This document shows, in pieces, positions 6,501-8,042 of a DNA stretch of 8,042 bases. A model generated the notes under the pieces. The model was given only the letters and a program-made list of their open reading frames with translations, searched no databases and had not been told where the DNA came from. The translations under genes were made by a program, and so were the position numbers. Numbering within the stretch: position 1 is the first letter of the stretch; every line of letters starts with the position of its first letter. The stretch is from positions 1-8,042 of the forward strand of contig CAMWHW010000039.1 of assembly GCA_947174175.1 (NCBI GenBank), in the 5' to 3' direction. Origin of the DNA: an uncultured Clostridia bacterium. Lineage in GTDB: Bacteria; Bacillota; Clostridia; Christensenellales; Borkfalkiaceae.

Positions 6501-7031
6501 TTATTTGTTGTCGGCGGGACCGTTCTCTCCGCCTTCGGATTGCTCCTGCGCGCTAAGTTTAGCAAGCGCCTTTTCTTCGGCGTTCTTTTTTACCGCCTTT
6601 ATAAACAGCAGCCTTGCCCACAGACTGCCTGCAAGATATCCCGCAATGCCGACGATAAACAGCACCGCCGTAACGCCGCTGGGAACTATTCCCGGATAGC
6701 ACATAAATACTATGGAGATAAGGAAGCTTATCAGGCTGACGACGAGCAATATTATGCAGGCGATATCCGACGCCGTGAGCGGGCGTTTGCTTACCGCTCT
6801 GTCGATTGCAACGCCGTTGCGCTTATCCTTAGCCCTTTCTATACAGAAGCGGATTAAGAAACCTGCGCTCAGAAAAAAGCCGACTGCCGTCAAAAGAAAG
6901 GGGATAAACAGAACGCGCGGAGCGCCGGGCGCAAAGATGCGCAACAAAACCGCAACGAACGCCGCCGCACAGACGACCGCGGCAACCGCGCATAAAATTA
7001 TTCTCTTGTCGTTTGGATGTCTGTATTTCAT
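6501..7031 (-). CDS. Unrecognised four-helix membrane protein between hslV and hslU
   Basis: I do not recognise the family. The 176-residue product has a short basic N-terminus (KYRHPNDKR), hydrophobic segments at about 11-33, 40-62, 90-111 and 117-143, a basic loop at 63-89 (RAKDKRNG) and a charged tail of about 33 residues ending in a Gly/Glu/Asn-rich stretch. The positive charges place both ends and the middle loop in the cytoplasm. I chose the ATG at 7029-7031, two bases after the hslV stop. It directly precedes the basic/hydrophobic topology and has a weak GAGAG at 7041-7045. A longer reading from 7076 would overlap hslV by 43 bases and add 15 polar residues. The stop lies 26 bases before hslU. 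The position implies co-expression with the HslUV protease. A role in recruiting the protease or its substrates at the membrane is conceivable but only a guess from context. Confidence 0.8.
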   Translation of the reverse strand: MKYRHPNDKRIILCAVAAVVCAAAFVAVLLRIFAPGAPRVLFIPFLLTAVGFFLSAGFLIRFCIERAKDKRNGVAIDRAVSKRPLTASDIACIILLVVSLISFLISIVFMCYPGIVPSGVTAVLFIVGIAGYLAGSLWARLLFIKAVKKNAEEKALAKLSAQEQSEGGENGPADNK

Positions 7032-7033
7032 TT

Positions 7034-7570
7034 TTAAATACTCTCGACTTTGATATTGTCGTTCGTATAGACACAAATCTCGCTTGCGATTTTAAGCGAC
7101 TTCTGCGCAATCTCTTCCGCAGTAAAATCGGTATTCTGCACGAGGGCGCGCGCCGCAGCTAAGGCGTAGTTGCCGCCGCTGCCGATAGCCGCTATGCCGT
7201 CGTCGGGCTCGATAACTTCGCCCGTACCCGAAACTATCAGCATGCTTTCCTTGTCGGCGACTATCATCAGCGCTTCAAGCTTTCTGCCCATCTTGTCGCC
7301 GCGCCACAGCTCGGCAAGCTCCACCGCCGAACGCATAAGGTTGCCCGAAAATTTATTGAGCATACCTTCGAACTTTTCACTCAAAGAAAAGGCGTCGGCA
7401 ACCGAACCGGCAAAACCCAGAACGACCTTGCCACCGTAAATTCTCCTCACCTTGGTTGCGCTGTTTTTGAAAATGACGCTTTCGCCCATGGTCACCTGAC
7501 CGTCTCCGGCTATCGCAATCTTTCCGTTCCTTTTAACTCCGCAAATAGTTGTTGCGTGAAATTCTGTCAT
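7034..7570 (-). CDS. hslV: HslV (ClpQ/CodW), peptidase of the HslUV protease
   Basis: A 178-residue proteasome-beta-like N-terminal nucleophile hydrolase. Two hexamers form a cytosolic degradation chamber that is opened by HslU. Seen directly: ATTI at 6-9, AGDGQVTMG at 21-29, Lys40 in the position of E. coli Lys33, [10 protein letters not shown] at 52-61, a [13 protein letters not shown] block at about 114-126 and [16 protein letters not shown]. The N-terminus reads MTEFHATTI: relative to E. coli (MTTI) there are extra residues before the conserved Thr7-Thr8 pair, in the style of Bacillus CodW (MSSFHATTI, from memory). The working nucleophile could therefore be Thr2 after Met removal or Thr7 after processing. 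The start at 7570 has GGAG at 7579-7582, eight bases upstream. The length is normal. It lies 77 bases downstream of trmFO and two bases ahead of the membrane-protein gene. Confidence 0.97.
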   Translation of the reverse strand: MTEFHATTICGVKRNGKIAIAGDGQVTMGESVIFKNSATKVRRIYGGKVVLGFAGSVADAFSLSEKFEGMLNKFSGNLMRSAVELAELWRGDKMGRKLEALMIVADKESMLIVSGTGEVIEPDDGIAAIGSGGNYALAAARALVQNTDFTAEEIAQKSLKIASEICVYTNDNIKVESI

Positions 7571-7614
7571 AATTTTAACTCCGAAAATTTTGTTATCCGA
7601 TTTATAGATAAACT

Positions 7615-7643
7615 CTCCGCGCCCTTTGTTAAACGCCGCGGAG
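7615..7643 (-). other. Inverted repeat in the trmFO-hslV gap
   Basis: CTCCGCG (minus strand, 7637-7643) and CGCGGAG (7615-7621) form a perfect 7-bp stem around a 15-base loop, a few bases after the trmFO stop. No T tract follows (AGTTTATC), so it is not a standard intrinsic terminator. It could be an mRNA-stability or processing hairpin that sets different levels of trmFO and hslV, or it could have no role. Confidence 0.4.
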
Positions 7644-7647
7644 CATT

Positions 7648-8042
7648 TTACTCACTTATTTCTTTTACGAATTTATCAATACTTTCCAGCGCGCGTTCCG
7701 CCAGCGCGGCGTAGCGCAGTTTCTTGTCGCGCACGGTTTTTTCCAAAGGTTTCAGTATACCGAAATTGGCGTTCATGGGCTGGAAATTATCCGTTTGCCC
7801 CGTAATATGCGCCGACAAAGCGCCCGAAACGGTGGTATCGTCGGGAATAACGACCTCTTTGCCCGCAAGCTTTCTGACCGTATGTACCGCCGCCAGAAGT
7901 CCGCTCGCCGCCGATTCCACGTACCCTTCCACGCCCGTCATCTGCCCTGCGAAAAAGGTCAGCGGAGAGGAATTTAACGAAAAGTCCGCGTTGAGCACGG
8001 TCGGCGAATTTAAATAGGTGTTGCGGTGCATAACGCCGTATC
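7648..8042 (-). CDS. trmFO: TrmFO, folate/FAD-dependent tRNA (m5U54) methyltransferase (5' end outside window)
   Basis: Only the C-terminal ~131 residues are in the window. TrmFO (formerly Gid) uses methylenetetrahydrofolate and FAD to methylate U54 in the T-loop of tRNAs, in place of the SAM enzyme TrmA. Seen directly: [13 protein letters not shown] at the right edge, followed by [19 protein letters not shown], the signature C-terminal flavin-binding block of the family, and [10 protein letters not shown] further on. The frame is open through base 8042, where Tyr-Gly-Val precede the first visible Met, so that Met (8029-8031) is internal and not the start. The C-terminus ends normally in a TAA at 7648-7650. 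In Bacillus the gid gene lies just upstream of codV (xerC-like), codW and codX. Here codV is absent and hslV follows directly after 77 bases. The identification is firm; the catalytic cysteines lie outside the window. Confidence 0.96.
   Translation of the reverse strand, partial: YGVMHRNTYLNSPTVLNADFSLNSSPLTFFAGQMTGVEGYVESAASGLLAAVHTVRKLAGKEVVIPDDTTVSGALSAHITGQTDNFQPMNANFGILKPLEKTVRDKKLRYAALAERALESIDKFVKEISE

Noticed and set aside
7032..7076. A longer start (7076) for the four-helix protein, overlapping hslV by 43 bases
   Set aside because: The ATG at 7031, two bases after the hslV stop, fits the spacing and topology better; the extra 15 residues come from hslV sequence read in another frame.
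7571..7640. Possible promoter in the trmFO-hslV gap (a TATAAA-like element with TTAACA upstream)
   Set aside because: The spacing between the two elements is about 20 bases and other pairings match poorly, so I do not call it.

Overview
The window looks like ordinary chromosomal DNA from an anaerobic Firmicute, most likely a gut-type member of the Clostridia. The grounds are the trmFO-hslV-hslU order (related to the Bacillus gid-codV-codW-codX cluster), the Firmicute style of the HslV N-terminus and of the cysteine-rich HisRS, strong Shine-Dalgarno sites, sigma-A type promoters and compact spacing. The genus cannot be fixed from this sequence. All nine protein genes lie on the minus strand, so transcription runs from high to low coordinates. 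No RNA gene, insertion sequence, phage gene or CRISPR array is visible, and no gap between genes exceeds about 175 bases.

Layout in the direction of transcription. (1) A seven-gene run from 8042 to 2384: the 3' part of trmFO (tRNA m5U54 methylation), hslV (peptidase), an unrecognised four-helix membrane protein, hslU (AAA+ unfoldase), a membrane-anchored Sel1-repeat protein, hisS and trxA. Spacings are 77, 2, 26, 3, -4 and 12 bases. The run ends at a very strong intrinsic terminator (2335-2369) and is probably one operon whose promoter lies outside the window. (2) A single-gene unit encoding a two-helix SPFH (prohibitin/flotillin-like) protein, with its own near-consensus promoter and its own terminator (1065-1092). 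The promoter is flanked by an exact 13-base direct repeat. (3) A gene with its own promoter for a KDPG/KHG aldolase fused to a C-terminal VOC (glyoxalase-fold) domain. It runs off the left edge.

Together the genes serve protein synthesis and quality control (tRNA modification, histidine charging, HslVU proteolysis, thioredoxin), membrane organisation (SPFH) and sugar-acid catabolism (aldolase). I do not see a clear novel system. The points most worth checking are the membrane-protein gene wedged between hslV and hslU, the Sel1 protein translated directly after hslU, the aldolase-VOC fusion with apparently intact metal ligands, the repeat pair at the SPFH promoter, and the HslV N-terminus, which leaves the identity of the nucleophile open.
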